Shown: piece after piece, positions 1 to 8,010 of the stretch
How positions within the stretch are numbered: position 1 is the stretch's first letter
How the letters are laid out: each line of letters opens with the position of its first letter
Assembly: GCA_014376345.1 (NCBI GenBank)
Contig: JACMRS010000346.1
Span: forward strand, 1-14,884
DNA: 14,884 bases
From: Bacteroidia bacterium
GTDB lineage: Bacteria > Bacteroidota > Bacteroidia > NS11-12g > UBA955
Direction: 5' to 3'
Notes under the pieces: generated by a model
Databases searched by the model: none
What the model was told of the DNA's origin: nothing
What the model saw: the letters and a program-made list of their open reading frames with translations, nothing else
Made by a program: the position numbers and the translations under genes

Positions 1-3000
1 ATGTAATCAATATTGGCGGCTTCAAAGTCATTTGTTTCTATTCGCCTCATAATACCACCCCAGTTTCTGGAAGGATTAACAAAAGTACCATTTGAATTAA
101 GATCCGAAGTGTTTCCGTTATAATTGTACATACCTCTTTCTTTTGGGAAATAGGCCATATCGAGCGTAGGTAGAATTGTTGGCGAACCCTGTTGCAATTG
201 TTTATTAGGAAAAACATCTTTCACTAAAATCTGCCTCATGTAATGGTCAGACCGCATATTAGAATTGCCTTTAATATTAGCAGGAGTGAAATTGTCATCT
301 CTTAAAAACGTTTGATCTGCACTGTACCATGCTATTTTACCACGATAATCATTCCATGGCATTTTATTGGTAAGACCAATGTTCCACTCAGGGAAAAGAT
401 CGGGCTGTTTTTGTGGTAAACTGGCTAGTTTCCAATTAGAAGGCTGCCTTAGATCAAAGTTAGTTTCAGCACCTTCAAAGTCATCGATATATGAAACCCC
501 TCTTTGTTTTCCGAATGATTTTGCTTTACCGGGAAATATCTGTGCGTATTCTCCTGTAAAAGTAAAAAGCGACGCTTCTTTTGTTTCAATAAAAGGAAGT
601 CTGTCTACTAGTCTCGTTAAAAAAGGAGATTTTTTAGTGTAAGAAACATCACCACCAACTACAGTATTTAAAAGCGGCTCTTCGCCGATATTTGTTTTAG
701 GCGTTAAAGCCCTTTCATACATGTGAAGCACTGTTCCTCCAAGCAATAAATTGTTATTGACTTTATAATCAAATCTGGCACCTAAAAGTGTTTTCTGCTG
801 AATATTAAAAAGACTGTTACTTTCTGCAGACACCCTGATAACTGCGCCCGATTGAAGAATACCCTGATTGGTAATAGTTACTCTGCCGGCACTGTAATCA
901 ACCGTATAATCAGTACCTTCTGTCAACCTGTTTCCGTTTGCAGTAACAATAACGCTACCCTGCGGTACATTTAGTGCATTTAATGAAATATCTGAACTGG
1001 ATGTTCCTTTATAACTTCCCCTTAAAACAAATTTATTGTGAAAAGCATCCTGACCTGCAAGCAGTTTTGTTGAATCATAAAGAGCATCAAAAGCATATTT
1101 GTTAGCCAGAATCGGATTGTTACCGGTATTACCAAAAATTTGCCTGATCCTGTCACCGAAAGGCTCAAGTACGGGGAAAATAACTCTACCCTGAGAGGAT
1201 TGAATTGTTAAAGTTTCTATGGCATCATAAACACCATCCGGTTTATTTTCACCTTGTCTGTTAATTCTGTCAAGATTTAATAATCTTAATAACGGCGTTC
1301 CTTCTTCAACACCCGGAAGGTCTTTTACAGGAAGATAATTCAAATCAGCACCTGATGGATCATCCTGATAAATTACATTAAGTTTAAGATCAGCAGGATT
1401 GATATTATAAGATCCAAGGGAATAAATATTTTTCATCATCAGGTTCCAGATAGGAAGCCTGGTACGGATTGTAGTGCCTTTCAGCATTTTCAGCATCAAC
1501 ACACTTGAACCCGTACCACTGTTTTGAACATCTGTGGCAAATTCTCCGACTTTATGATTTTTATTATCTGAAAGGTCGGTATATTCATAAGCCACACAAA
1601 GCATTTCATCATTATTCAGAGATGAATTTAATGAAACATAACCAAGATTTGTATTAAATGTAAAATCTGTTCCCTCGAAAAGCTGTTTGCCATAAGTGAG
1701 CAAATCGTAATCAAGACCTTGTTGCAGATTTGGGAATCCTGAAGATGAATTTAATGCATCAATTACTGTAGCAGACGACCTGAATCTGGACTCATTTGGA
1801 GGTGAAGTTAAATTACCATAAAGCCTATTGGCATTGTTATCTGCAGCCGGATTTAAAACTGTAGGATCATTAACTGCTGGATTATTAGGATCGGCTTCAC
1901 CAAGATCCATTAATGATAAAATATCACGGGTATTGTTAAAATCGCCGCTTCTGTTGGTTACCCAAACTTCTATTCTGGTTACTTTAATTCCCGTTGTTAC
2001 TACAGGAAGATTTGTTAGCGACGAGTTAAACTGGTTTCTGAAAAACTGAGAAAGGAAAAAGTGCCTGTTGGCATCGTAATTATCTGCCTGTATACTAAAT
2101 TCTGTGATTTGCGAACCACCTGAAACTTCAGTTTCAGTTCTCTGACCTTTGTTTTGGGTTGCAATTACCGTCATTCCAAGTCGGCCAAACTGCCATGCAG
2201 TTTTTATTCCGAAAAGCGAATTACTTGAAGAAATTAAACTTCCGTTTAAAGGCAGACTTACGTTTCCAAGTTCTACTTTTTTAAGCGACTGATCTTCTTT
2301 ACCTACCCAGTTTAACTTGGTTTGGTTTTCAAAATCGAAAGTTGCATCAGTATCATATTTAATATTCAGGTTAAGAGCGTTTCCTATTTTACCATTTACG
2401 TTAAGCTGAATTTTCTGGTCGAAGTCAAACTGACCGGTTTTTTGCTGTCTGGCACTAAACTGAGGATTTCTAACGGTATTGAAATTTCCACCAAAAGTAA
2501 GCTCAGCAGAACCACTTGGCTGAATATCTATAATACCACCTCTGAAAAGTTTGTCACCGATATCCGGAATTTTAATCAGTTTTGGCTTATTGCCACCTCC
2601 TCCTCCACTTACGTTTCCTGCCTGACTTCTTGATCTTTGTTTAAAATACTCCGATTTTTCTTCTTCAGAAGTTTGTTTCAAGAATTGCTCCCTGCTCAGG
2701 TCGTCAGTTTTAATTAATCCACCGGCAGTTTTTTTATAAATTTCGTAACGACCTGTTTCAGAGTTGAATTTAACCACTCTGTTTTTTTCCTGAGGATCTT
2801 TCAGATCAATATTTCCTCCCGGACCGCTTGGCTCGTGAGGTTTTTTATCTTTAATAGGATATTTCAGATCACCCTTTGCAGTATCGCCCGGGCCTGTGCT
2901 GTCCGGAGGATTTGATAATTTATTAAGGGCTTTAAATTGAAGTAAATTTACAGTTTTGCCTGAAGCTGAAACCTTTTTTTCTGGAACAGATTCTGATACT

Positions 3001-3131
3001 GCATTTTCTGTAACATCCTCAACAGTAAAAAAACCTGCCGAAGGTCTTGTTACCATCAATGCAGATGATGCAGCCACGCAGGCAACAGGCAATAGCCAGA
3101 TACCACTTAAGATACTAATCTTAGATTTCAA
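1..3131 (-). CDS. sprA: SprA, outer-membrane translocon of type 9 secretion / gliding motility (N-terminal part, runs off the left edge)
   Basis: SprA is the very large outer-membrane barrel through which type 9 secretion cargo leaves the cell; it is also needed for gliding in flavobacteria. The frame is open from the window edge to 3131, giving 1,043 codons of a protein usually near 2,400 residues. Recognisable SprA stretches are SNSLFGIKTAWQFGRLG around residues 300-317, SYIDDFEGAE from residue 880, and RNWGGIMRRIETNDFE near the left edge. No ATG begins the frame. A TTG at 3129-3131 gives MKSKISILSGIWLLP followed by VACVAASSALM, a plausible signal peptide, while the first in-frame ATG would remove it. 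A TAA lies six codons upstream of that TTG, and a good -7 element lies 28 bases upstream. The neighbouring ruvA matches the gene order known in Bacteroidota. Identity is secure; the start codon is inferred. Confidence 0.95.
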   Translation of the reverse strand, partial: MKSKISILSGIWLLPVACVAASSALMVTRPSAGFFTVEDVTENAVSESVPEKKVSASGKTVNLLQFKALNKLSNPPDSTGPGDTAKGDLKYPIKDKKPHEPSGPGGNIDLKDPQEKNRVVKFNSETGRYEIYKKTAGGLIKTDDLSREQFLKQTSEEEKSEYFKQRSRSQAGNVSGGGGGNKPKLIKIPDIGDKLFRGGIIDIQPSGSAELTFGGNFNTVRNPQFSARQQKTGQFDFDQKIQLNVNGKIGNALNLNIKYDTDATFDFENQTKLNWVGKEDQSLKKVELGNVSLPLNGSLISSSNSLFGIKTAWQFGRLGMTVIATQNKGQRTETEVSGGSQITEFSIQADNYDANRHFFLSQFFRNQFNSSLTNLPVVTTGIKVTRIEVWVTNRSGDFNNTRDILSLMDLGEADPNNPAVNDPTVLNPAADNNANRLYGNLTSPPNESRFRSSATVIDALNSSSGFPNLQQGLDYDLLTYGKQLFEGTDFTFNTNLGYVSLNSSLNNDEMLCVAYEYTDLSDNKNHKVGEFATDVQNSGTGSSVLMLKMLKGTTIRTRLPIWNLMMKNIYSLGSYNINPADLKLNVIYQDDPSGADLNYLPVKDLPGVEEGTPLLRLLNLDRINRQGENKPDGVYDAIETLTIQSSQGRVIFPVLEPFGDRIRQIFGNTGNNPILANKYAFDALYDSTKLLAGQDAFHNKFVLRGSYKGTSSSDISLNALNVPQGSVIVTANGNRLTEGTDYTVDYSAGRVTITNQGILQSGAVIRVSAESNSLFNIQQKTLLGARFDYKVNNNLLLGGTVLHMYERALTPKTNIGEEPLLNTVVGGDVSYTKKSPFLTRLVDRLPFIETKEASLFTFTGEYAQIFPGKAKSFGKQRGVSYIDDFEGAETNFDLRQPSNWKLASLPQKQPDLFPEWNIGLTNKMPWNDYRGKIAWYSADQTFLRDDNFTPANIKGNSNMRSDHYMRQILVKDVFPNKQLQQGSPTILPTLDMAYFPKERGMYNYNGNTSDLNSNGTFVNPSRNWGGIMRRIETNDFEAANIDY

Positions 3132-3158
3132 ATGCTGTAGGATAATTTAAAACTTAAT

Positions 3159-3166
3159 CAAAACTA
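3159..3166 (-). promoter_or_regulatory. Bacteroidota -7 element, likely sprA promoter
   Basis: The minus strand reads TAGTTTTG, an exact match to TAnnTTTG. It lies 28 bases from the proposed TTG start of sprA. No clear TTTG -33 element was found, only a T-rich stretch near 3185-3190. The 3132-3352 gap between ruvA and sprA holds nothing else that I recognise. Confidence 0.45.
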
Positions 3167-3352
3167 GTATGGTGTGTATTCTATATTAAAAATGATTTTG
3201 GGTATAAGATGCGAAGATATAAATAAATCATGAATGGAGAAACGCAGTCTTCTTTAATTTATTGTTTCCTGATATAAATATGACAGTTTCAGTATGATGC
3301 TTTTTACAAACGGGAGTTTTATGAAATGATAGAAATAAAAAATTGTTTCTAA

Positions 3353-3940
3353 TTACAAGGCTTTCAAGGCTCCCTTAATCATTTCTTCAACTGTCATCTG
3401 CACTTTATTGTTGTTGGTAATTTTTAACAATGCTTTTTCAGCAACTGCTCTTTGGAAACCAAGTGCCTGAAGGGCAAGAAGTGCCTCATCAATCTGTTTA
3501 TTACCTGAGGCGGGCATACCGGTATCCGCTGTAGCACCGATTTTACCGGCTTTATCCTGTAATTCCAAAATAATTCTTTGTGCAGTTTTAGGACCAACAC
3601 CTTTTATGGAACGCAGAAGTACGATATTGCCATGTAAAATTGCACTTACAATTTCATTGGGCGCCTGAGATGAAAGAATCATTCTCGCCATACCTGTGCC
3701 AACTCCGTTTACTGAAATCAGGAGTCTGAAAAGAGAGCGTTCGGCATCTTCCGCAAAGCCATAAAGGTATTGACCATCTTCTTTAACAGCGAAATGAGTG
3801 AGCAATCTGGCCTGTTTCAGATTTTTAATTGCCTCATAAGAGTTAACAGAAATCTGTATGTGCCAGCCAACACCATTAGCGTTTATAATTACAAAAGCAG
3901 GATTAACCTGCTCTACCAAACCTTCAATAAATTCGTACAT
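3353..3940 (-). CDS. ruvA: Holliday junction branch migration protein RuvA
   Basis: RuvA is the DNA-binding tetramer that holds four-way junctions for the RuvB motor in recombinational repair. The protein is about 195 residues, the normal family length. The N-terminal OB-fold domain starts MYEFIEGLVEQVNPAFVIIN. Two helix-hairpin-helix motifs follow: LISVNGVGTGMA at about residues 74-85 and LRSIKGVGPKTA at about 109-120. The C-terminal three-helix domain that contacts RuvB contains IDEALLALQALGF. I start at 3940 rather than the upstream ATG at 3949, because RuvA proteins normally begin MYEYI or similar and a -7 element overlaps the longer start. The gene lies 40 bases after the exported protein at 3981-4472 and precedes sprA. 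Confidence 0.96.
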   Translation of the reverse strand: MYEFIEGLVEQVNPAFVIINANGVGWHIQISVNSYEAIKNLKQARLLTHFAVKEDGQYLYGFAEDAERSLFRLLISVNGVGTGMARMILSSQAPNEIVSAILHGNIVLLRSIKGVGPKTAQRIILELQDKAGKIGATADTGMPASGNKQIDEALLALQALGFQRAVAEKALLKITNNNKVQMTVEEMIKGALKAL

Positions 3941-3946
3941 TCTGAG

Positions 3947-3954
3947 CAAATATA
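3947..3954 (-). promoter_or_regulatory. TAnnTTTG element immediately upstream of ruvA
   Basis: The minus strand reads TATATTTG, ending only seven bases before the ruvA ATG at 3940. If it is used, the transcript would start within a few bases of the initiation codon and be nearly leaderless. The motif is short and AT-rich, so chance occurrence is possible. Confidence 0.3.
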
Positions 3955-3980
3955 CAGATTATTGCCCATCTGCCAATTGT

Positions 3981-4472
3981 TCAGCGAATTTTCTTTTTAT
4001 CGTCTTCGGAAACGTTGGAAGAATTAAGCATATAGGCGCGTATTGTGGCGTAATAAGGATGTGAAATATTCAGGTTTGAAATCACAAAATTTTTATCAGA
4101 TTCAACATGGCTGGTAAAACTGATTATTAAAGGTAAATTTTCTTCAATTGAAAACCTTACGAACCGCACTTCAACATCATTTGGAGCGGCAGAAGCGGCT
4201 TTATTAAGATAAACCAGACCATCCTGAACAAGACTGTATTTGCTGTAAGGGTTCCAATGGTGTTTGGCCAGAAATGCAAAAGAGGCACCGTGGTATGCCA
4301 TTATCAGGGCATCAGAAGAATTTGAAGCGGTAAGAGTTTTTAATTTCTCAGCATACATTTTTTTTGACGCTGCATTTTCATAACATAAACGTACTGTATC
4401 CATATTTGTAGTGGTATTTTTTCCTGTAAAGGAACAAAAAATCAATGTCAGGAGTATTAATTTATAATGCAT
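3981..4472 (-). CDS. Small exported protein of unknown function, coupled to crtB
   Basis: This is a 163-residue protein whose function I do not recognise. The first 17 residues, MHYKLILLTLIFCSFTG, form a short basic and hydrophobic signal peptide, so the product is probably periplasmic or membrane-attached. The rest is predicted mainly helical: ALIMAYHGASFAFLA, then YLNKAASAAPNDVEVRFVRFS, has the spacing of a TPR-like helix pair. The EVRFVRFSIEENLP segment and the later SDKNFVISNL look like conserved blocks. I have the impression, which I cannot verify here, of similar small proteins in other Bacteroidota. Its start overlaps the end of crtB by 11 bases, which suggests translational coupling and co-expression with the carotenoid genes. 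The overlap does not by itself show a role in pigment synthesis. Confidence 0.75.
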   Translation of the reverse strand: MHYKLILLTLIFCSFTGKNTTTNMDTVRLCYENAASKKMYAEKLKTLTASNSSDALIMAYHGASFAFLAKHHWNPYSKYSLVQDGLVYLNKAASAAPNDVEVRFVRFSIEENLPLIISFTSHVESDKNFVISNLNISHPYYATIRAYMLNSSNVSEDDKKKIR

Positions 4473-5298
4473 TGGCCTTGTATCTTACATAAGAAGTGGC
4501 CAGGATGATCATTTTACTTTTATTATCTATCCTGACCCTTTTTTCAAACAATAATTTAACATTGGTTCTTTCCAGTTTTTCAAGGAGCTTAAGGTAATAA
4601 ATATAAGCAATATAAACTCCAAACCTGCAACCCAAAGGCAGTCTTAAAATACCTTCATAAGCCTTTTTAAAATCAGATTTAACTTCTTCTATAATTGCAT
4701 TTTTTGATTCTTCATTAAAAGTCCCCATATCCATCCCGGGAAAATATAATCTGCCCAGGTCTTCAACATCGCTTTTCAAGTCTCTTAAAAAATTCACTTT
4801 TTGAAATGCCGCACCCAGATTTCTTGCCGGCGATTTTAGAGAATCATACATTTGGTGGTTGCCTTCACAAAAAACTTTAAGACACATTAATCCGACAACT
4901 TCTGCTGAACCATAAATATAATCGCTGTAAGAATTGTCGTTATGCTTTTTCTTTTCCAGATCTTCCGACATACTTTCAAAAAAAGGTGTGATCAGATCGT
5001 TGCCAATATTAAATTTTAATGCTGCTTTTTGAAACTGGTGAAGTATAGGATTGAGGCTGATTCTTTTTTCAAGGGCTTCAAAGGTATCTGCTCTGAATTT
5101 TGCAAGAAGTTCTGCCTTATCTTCTCTTTCGAAAGTATCAACAATTTCATCAGCAAATCTCACCATACCATAGATTGCATAAACTGCCCAACGGTTTTCT
5201 TTTGCCAGAAGTTTAATTCCAAGCGAAAAAGAAGTGCTGTATTTATTAGTAACTAAGCGGCTGCAACCAGCAGTGGTTTCTTCGAAAAGTTCAAACAT
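4462..5298 (-). CDS. crtB: Phytoene synthase CrtB
   Basis: CrtB condenses two geranylgeranyl diphosphates into phytoene, the first committed step of C40 carotenoid synthesis. The protein has 278 residues, slightly shorter than many relatives but complete. The first Asp-rich site is RFADEIVDT, with D50 and D54. The second is NFLRDLKSDVEDLGRLYFP, with D173 and D177. Both DxxxD motifs that bind the diphosphates through magnesium are therefore present. Upstream YSTSFSLGIKLL matches the family's substrate-pocket stretch. The gene lies 64 bases downstream of crtI, and that gap contains a candidate promoter, so crtB may be transcribed both with crtI and on its own. Its stop overlaps the next gene by 11 bases. 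Squalene synthase-like relatives are the main alternative, but the adjacent crtI makes CrtB the clear choice. Confidence 0.95.
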   Translation of the reverse strand: MFELFEETTAGCSRLVTNKYSTSFSLGIKLLAKENRWAVYAIYGMVRFADEIVDTFEREDKAELLAKFRADTFEALEKRISLNPILHQFQKAALKFNIGNDLITPFFESMSEDLEKKKHNDNSYSDYIYGSAEVVGLMCLKVFCEGNHQMYDSLKSPARNLGAAFQKVNFLRDLKSDVEDLGRLYFPGMDMGTFNEESKNAIIEEVKSDFKKAYEGILRLPLGCRFGVYIAYIYYLKLLEKLERTNVKLLFEKRVRIDNKSKMIILATSYVRYKANAL

Positions 5299-5330
5299 TA
5301 TTTCAGATTACAAAATTTATTAATTTATGT

Positions 5331-5338
5331 CAAATATA
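5331..5338 (-). promoter_or_regulatory. Candidate internal promoter for crtB (-7 element)
   Basis: The minus strand reads TATATTTG, an exact TAnnTTTG match in the 64-base gap between crtI and crtB, 33 bases from the crtB ATG. The -33 region is not a good match: TGTT lies about 20 bases upstream. It may be a second promoter inside the carotenoid operon. Confidence 0.35.
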
Positions 5339-5362
5339 TAACTAATTTTAGATGTTTTAACA

Positions 5363-6847
5363 TTAAATTTTACCATTTGCTAACTTTTTATTGATTTCAT
5401 CTGCAGCAATTGTTCCACTTATAATTGCCGGTGGTACTCCAGGACCAGGAACAGTAAGTTGTCCGGTAAAATAAAGATTTGAAACTTTTGAGGACTTCAT
5501 TTTTGGTTTAAGAAAAGCAGTTTGATTTAACGTATTTGCCAGTCCATAAGCATTGCCTTTAAAAGCATGATAATCATTTGTAAAATCATCCATTGCATAA
5601 CTTCTGTTAACAATAATATGTTCCCTGATATTGCAAGATGCTCTTTTCTCAAGTCTATCCATTACAACATGGAAACACTTTTCTCTTAATTCATTAGAAT
5701 CTACTAGACCTGGAGCAAGCGGAATCAGCACAAACAGATTTTCGCAATTTGCAGGAGCAACAGTGTCATCAGTTTTTGATGTTACTGAAACATAAAATAA
5801 AGGTTTTGAAGGCCACGAAGGATTTTCATAAATTTCTGATGCATGCGTATCCATGTCTTCATCAAAAAACAGGTTATGATGAAGAAGTCCCGGTATTTTT
5901 TTATTTACTCCAAGGTAAAACAATAAAGAAGAAGGAGACATAATCCGCGACTGCCAGTACTTTTCATCATACATACGGAATTTTTTATCAAGCAGATTTT
6001 GTTCCGTAAAGTTATAATCACTTCCTGCCACAACAACATCAGCTTCAAAAGTTCCCATATTGGTTTGAACACTTTTGGCTATACCATCAAGTACATTTAT
6101 TTTTATAACTTCATGATTGGTATGAATCACAACACCTTCCCTCTCAGCAATTTTAACAAAGGCTTTCACAATCATCGTCATGCCACCTTTGGGATACCAT
6201 GTTCCAAGCACAAGATCTGCATAATTCATCATGCTATACATGCCGGGAATTTTATCTGCAGAAGCACCAAGAAATAATACCGGAAATTCAAGAATGCTTA
6301 TCAGATCCGGATTTTTAAATAACTGCCTGACTTCATTTCTGAGTGAACTCAGAAGATTCATTTTGATTCCGCCAATAAGCAGTTTCAGATCGAAATATTC
6401 AAAAACACTGTTTGAAATTTTATTGACATAATCTTCCATGGCTACCTTGTATTTGTAGCCGGCTTTATCAAGAAATTTTTCGAGTTTAACACTGCTACCC
6501 GGCTCAGTTTTTTCAAACAATGCCATTAGAGATTGTTTGTTTGCCGGTATATCCATAATTTTTTCTCCTTCAAAATACACACGGTAAGAAGGATCAAGCC
6601 TTTCGAGGCTATAAAAATCCGAGGTTTTTTTATTAAACCTGTTGTAAAACTTTTCAAAAACATCAGGCATCCAGTACCAGCTTGGACCCATATCGAAAGT
6701 AAAACCATCTTTTGACCATGTTCTGGCTCTGCCACCTGCTTGATCATTTTTTTCGAGAACAGTTACCTGATGTCCTTGTTTTGCAAGAAGTGCGGCAGCA
6801 GCAAGAGATGAAAAGCCACTTCCGATAACAACAATTTTTTTAGTCAT
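5363..6847 (-). CDS. crtI: Phytoene desaturase CrtI
   Basis: CrtI is an FAD-dependent desaturase that takes phytoene towards lycopene at the membrane. The 494 residues match the usual family length. The N terminus carries the Rossmann dinucleotide-binding motif IVVIGSGFSSLAAAALLAKQ, with G9 and G11, followed by VTVLEKNDQAGGRARTW, where E32 is placed to bind the adenosine ribose. The C terminus carries the family signature YFTGQLTVPGPGVPPAIISG, which completes the FAD site. The ATG shares a four-base ATGA overlap with the crtZ stop, so the two genes are translationally coupled. Number of desaturation steps, and any activity as a 4,4'-diapophytoene desaturase, cannot be read from sequence. The crtB and crtZ neighbours favour a C40 pathway. 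Confidence 0.95.
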   Translation of the reverse strand: MTKKIVVIGSGFSSLAAAALLAKQGHQVTVLEKNDQAGGRARTWSKDGFTFDMGPSWYWMPDVFEKFYNRFNKKTSDFYSLERLDPSYRVYFEGEKIMDIPANKQSLMALFEKTEPGSSVKLEKFLDKAGYKYKVAMEDYVNKISNSVFEYFDLKLLIGGIKMNLLSSLRNEVRQLFKNPDLISILEFPVLFLGASADKIPGMYSMMNYADLVLGTWYPKGGMTMIVKAFVKIAEREGVVIHTNHEVIKINVLDGIAKSVQTNMGTFEADVVVAGSDYNFTEQNLLDKKFRMYDEKYWQSRIMSPSSLLFYLGVNKKIPGLLHHNLFFDEDMDTHASEIYENPSWPSKPLFYVSVTSKTDDTVAPANCENLFVLIPLAPGLVDSNELREKCFHVVMDRLEKRASCNIREHIIVNRSYAMDDFTNDYHAFKGNAYGLANTLNQTAFLKPKMKSSKVSNLYFTGQLTVPGPGVPPAIISGTIAADEINKKLANGKI

Positions 6848-7308
6848 TTTTTAACAGGCTTACTGTATTTCTGAAGATACTTTTTTCCTACATAAAGAAA
6901 GCCGAAAGATTCTGCTCCATATTTACCCGATGTTTTATGATGCACTTTATGAGCAAAACGCATTGCCTGAAAATAAGGACTTTTAGTTTTTTTAAGCCAA
7001 GGCAGACGCTGATGAACAAAAACATCATGAACCAGAAAATAAGCAAATCCATAAAGTGTAATTCCAATTCCCAGAAAAAACCTCCAATCGAATTCGAATG
7101 CGCCTAAAACAATAAATAAAATGGCTACCAATGCAAAGAAAACACCGAAAAGATCATTGAGTTCAAATCGCCCGTAGCGTGGTTCGTGGTGACTTTTGTG
7201 CCAGCTCCAGAGAAAGCCATGCATTACATATTTATGAGAAAACCAGGCCATGCATTCCATGCCTGTAAACCCGATAACAACCATTAAAATATTGACAAAT
7301 ATAATCAC
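6844..7308 (-). CDS. crtZ: Beta-carotene 3-hydroxylase CrtZ
   Basis: CrtZ is a di-iron membrane hydroxylase of the fatty-acid-hydroxylase type that adds 3-hydroxyls to beta-ionone rings, giving zeaxanthin from beta-carotene. All four histidine clusters are visible in order: HKYVMH, HKSHH, HDVFVH and HKVHH. The long upstream-open frame reaches 7506, but that part overlaps the transposase gene and repeat DNA and does not look like CrtZ. A GTG at 7306-7308 gives MIIFVNILMVVIGFTGMEC, which supplies a first membrane helix about the length seen in relatives. An ATG at 7282-7284 would leave only about eight residues before the conserved MEC. The stop overlaps the crtI ATG by four bases. The start region lies just inside the boundary of the REP/RAYT unit. 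Identity is secure; the start is a judgement. Confidence 0.93.
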   Translation of the reverse strand: MIIFVNILMVVIGFTGMECMAWFSHKYVMHGFLWSWHKSHHEPRYGRFELNDLFGVFFALVAILFIVLGAFEFDWRFFLGIGITLYGFAYFLVHDVFVHQRLPWLKKTKSPYFQAMRFAHKVHHKTSGKYGAESFGFLYVGKKYLQKYSKPVKK

Positions 7309-7310
7309 AC

Positions 7311-7349
7311 TGCAAATATACGAAATGGAATTTGATTTTATAACACAAT
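7311..7349. repeat. Left copy of the 39-bp direct repeat flanking the RAYT gene
   Basis: The copy begins TGCAAATATACGAAATGG and ends ATAACACAAT. It matches 8037-8075 at 37 of 39 positions, differing at 7321 (C against T) and 7329 (A against T). Its last base touches the transposase stop codon, and it carries the candidate crtZ promoter. Confidence 0.9.
7313..7320 (-). promoter_or_regulatory. Candidate crtZ-crtI promoter (-7 element) inside the left direct repeat
   Basis: The minus strand reads TATATTTG, an exact TAnnTTTG match. It is 29 bases from the ATG at 7284 and 5 bases from the GTG at 7308. The same element recurs in the right repeat copy at 8039-8046. A weak TTG lies about 25 bases upstream. 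If used, it would drive the carotenoid operon from DNA belonging to the repeat. Confidence 0.4.
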
Positions 7350-7987
7350 TAACAATACGAAGAGACGCGAATACTGTCGCGTGACCAATTTTCGGGATTG
7401 GATTTAATATAGTTTTGGATAATTCCAAATGATTCAGAATTACGAATAATATGGTCATAAAATCGAGATTGCCATTTGAAATCAGCATGAATTTTACGAA
7501 TTTCATAAGTACATCTTCCCTTAAACCATCTTATAACCCTTGAAATATTATTATGCAACATTGGATTTTTCTCATTCGCAAAACCCCCAGTTTTTTTTAA
7601 TTCAGAAGAATCAATAAAATTGGTTTCGATATCTGTTGATGTATTAAATTTAAACGATAAATCCGATTGAAATGAATGTTCCGATTGAGACGCGATAAAT
7701 CGTGTATCTACGGTTTGTTTGTTTATAAATAATATGCCATGTATATGATTTGGCATTATCACATAATCACGCAATTCAATAAAAGGGAATTGGTTAGGAA
7801 TTTTCTCCCATATTTTTTGAGCAATTTGTCCCATTTCTGAAATCACTAATTCACCTTCTTCAATTTCACCAAAATATTGAACACGATTTTGAGTGCAAAT
7901 AGTAATAAAACATGAGCCTTCAGATGAATAATCCCAGTTTTGCAATCGTAAGGATTCTGTTCGATATTTATTTTTAAATAAGGTCAT
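7349..7987 (-). CDS. REP-associated tyrosine transposase (RAYT, Y1 HUH family)
   Basis: RAYTs are single-strand DNA nucleases of the Y1 transposase family, related to IS200/IS605 TnpA, that recognise REP hairpins and are usually single-copy. The 212-residue protein starts FKNKYRTESLRLQNWDYSSE and continues with CFITICTQNR, a common opening in Bacteroidota RAYTs. The HUH motif is MPNHIHGILFI, with H81 and H83. A late block, FYDHIIRNSESFGIIQNYI, contains Y203 as the likely nucleophile, followed by SNPENW as in relatives. Residues about 90-145, between these motifs, are low in similarity to what I expect, and part of them is encoded by a REP-like copy (VDTRFIAS). The C-terminal RDSIRVSSYC is also REP and direct-repeat DNA read in frame. 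A TAnnTTTG element lies upstream, with a REP hairpin in the leader. No frameshift is seen, so it may be active. Confidence 0.9.
   Translation of the reverse strand: MTLFKNKYRTESLRLQNWDYSSEGSCFITICTQNRVQYFGEIEEGELVISEMGQIAQKIWEKIPNQFPFIELRDYVIMPNHIHGILFINKQTVDTRFIASQSEHSFQSDLSFKFNTSTDIETNFIDSSELKKTGGFANEKNPMLHNNISRVIRWFKGRCTYEIRKIHADFKWQSRFYDHIIRNSESFGIIQNYIKSNPENWSRDSIRVSSYC
7361..7384. repeat. Degenerate REP palindrome at the 3' end of the RAYT gene
   Basis: AGAGACGCGA is followed after six bases by TCGCGT, giving six-base arms and preserving the REP core GAGACGCG. It lies inside coding DNA: read on the minus strand it supplies the C-terminal residues DSIRVSS of the transposase. Confidence 0.6.
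7687..7711. repeat. REP-like palindrome inside the RAYT coding region
   Basis: GAGACGCGAT, two bases, then ATCGTGTATCTAC follows the REP plan with two mismatches in the right arm relative to ATCGCGTCTCTAC. On the minus strand it encodes VDTRFIAS in the transposase frame, a few codons after the HUH motif. Confidence 0.6.
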
Positions 7988-8010
7988 AATAATATATTTT
8001 TTTCATGGGG

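Noticed and set aside
367..3150. Several plus-strand open frames across the sprA region
   Set aside because: They are antisense to a continuous, recognisable SprA frame and have no family resemblance.
7309..7506. Upstream extension of the crtZ reading frame
   Set aside because: It runs through the left direct repeat, the REP and the end of the transposase gene, and shows no CrtZ-like sequence. The conserved part begins near the GTG at 7308.
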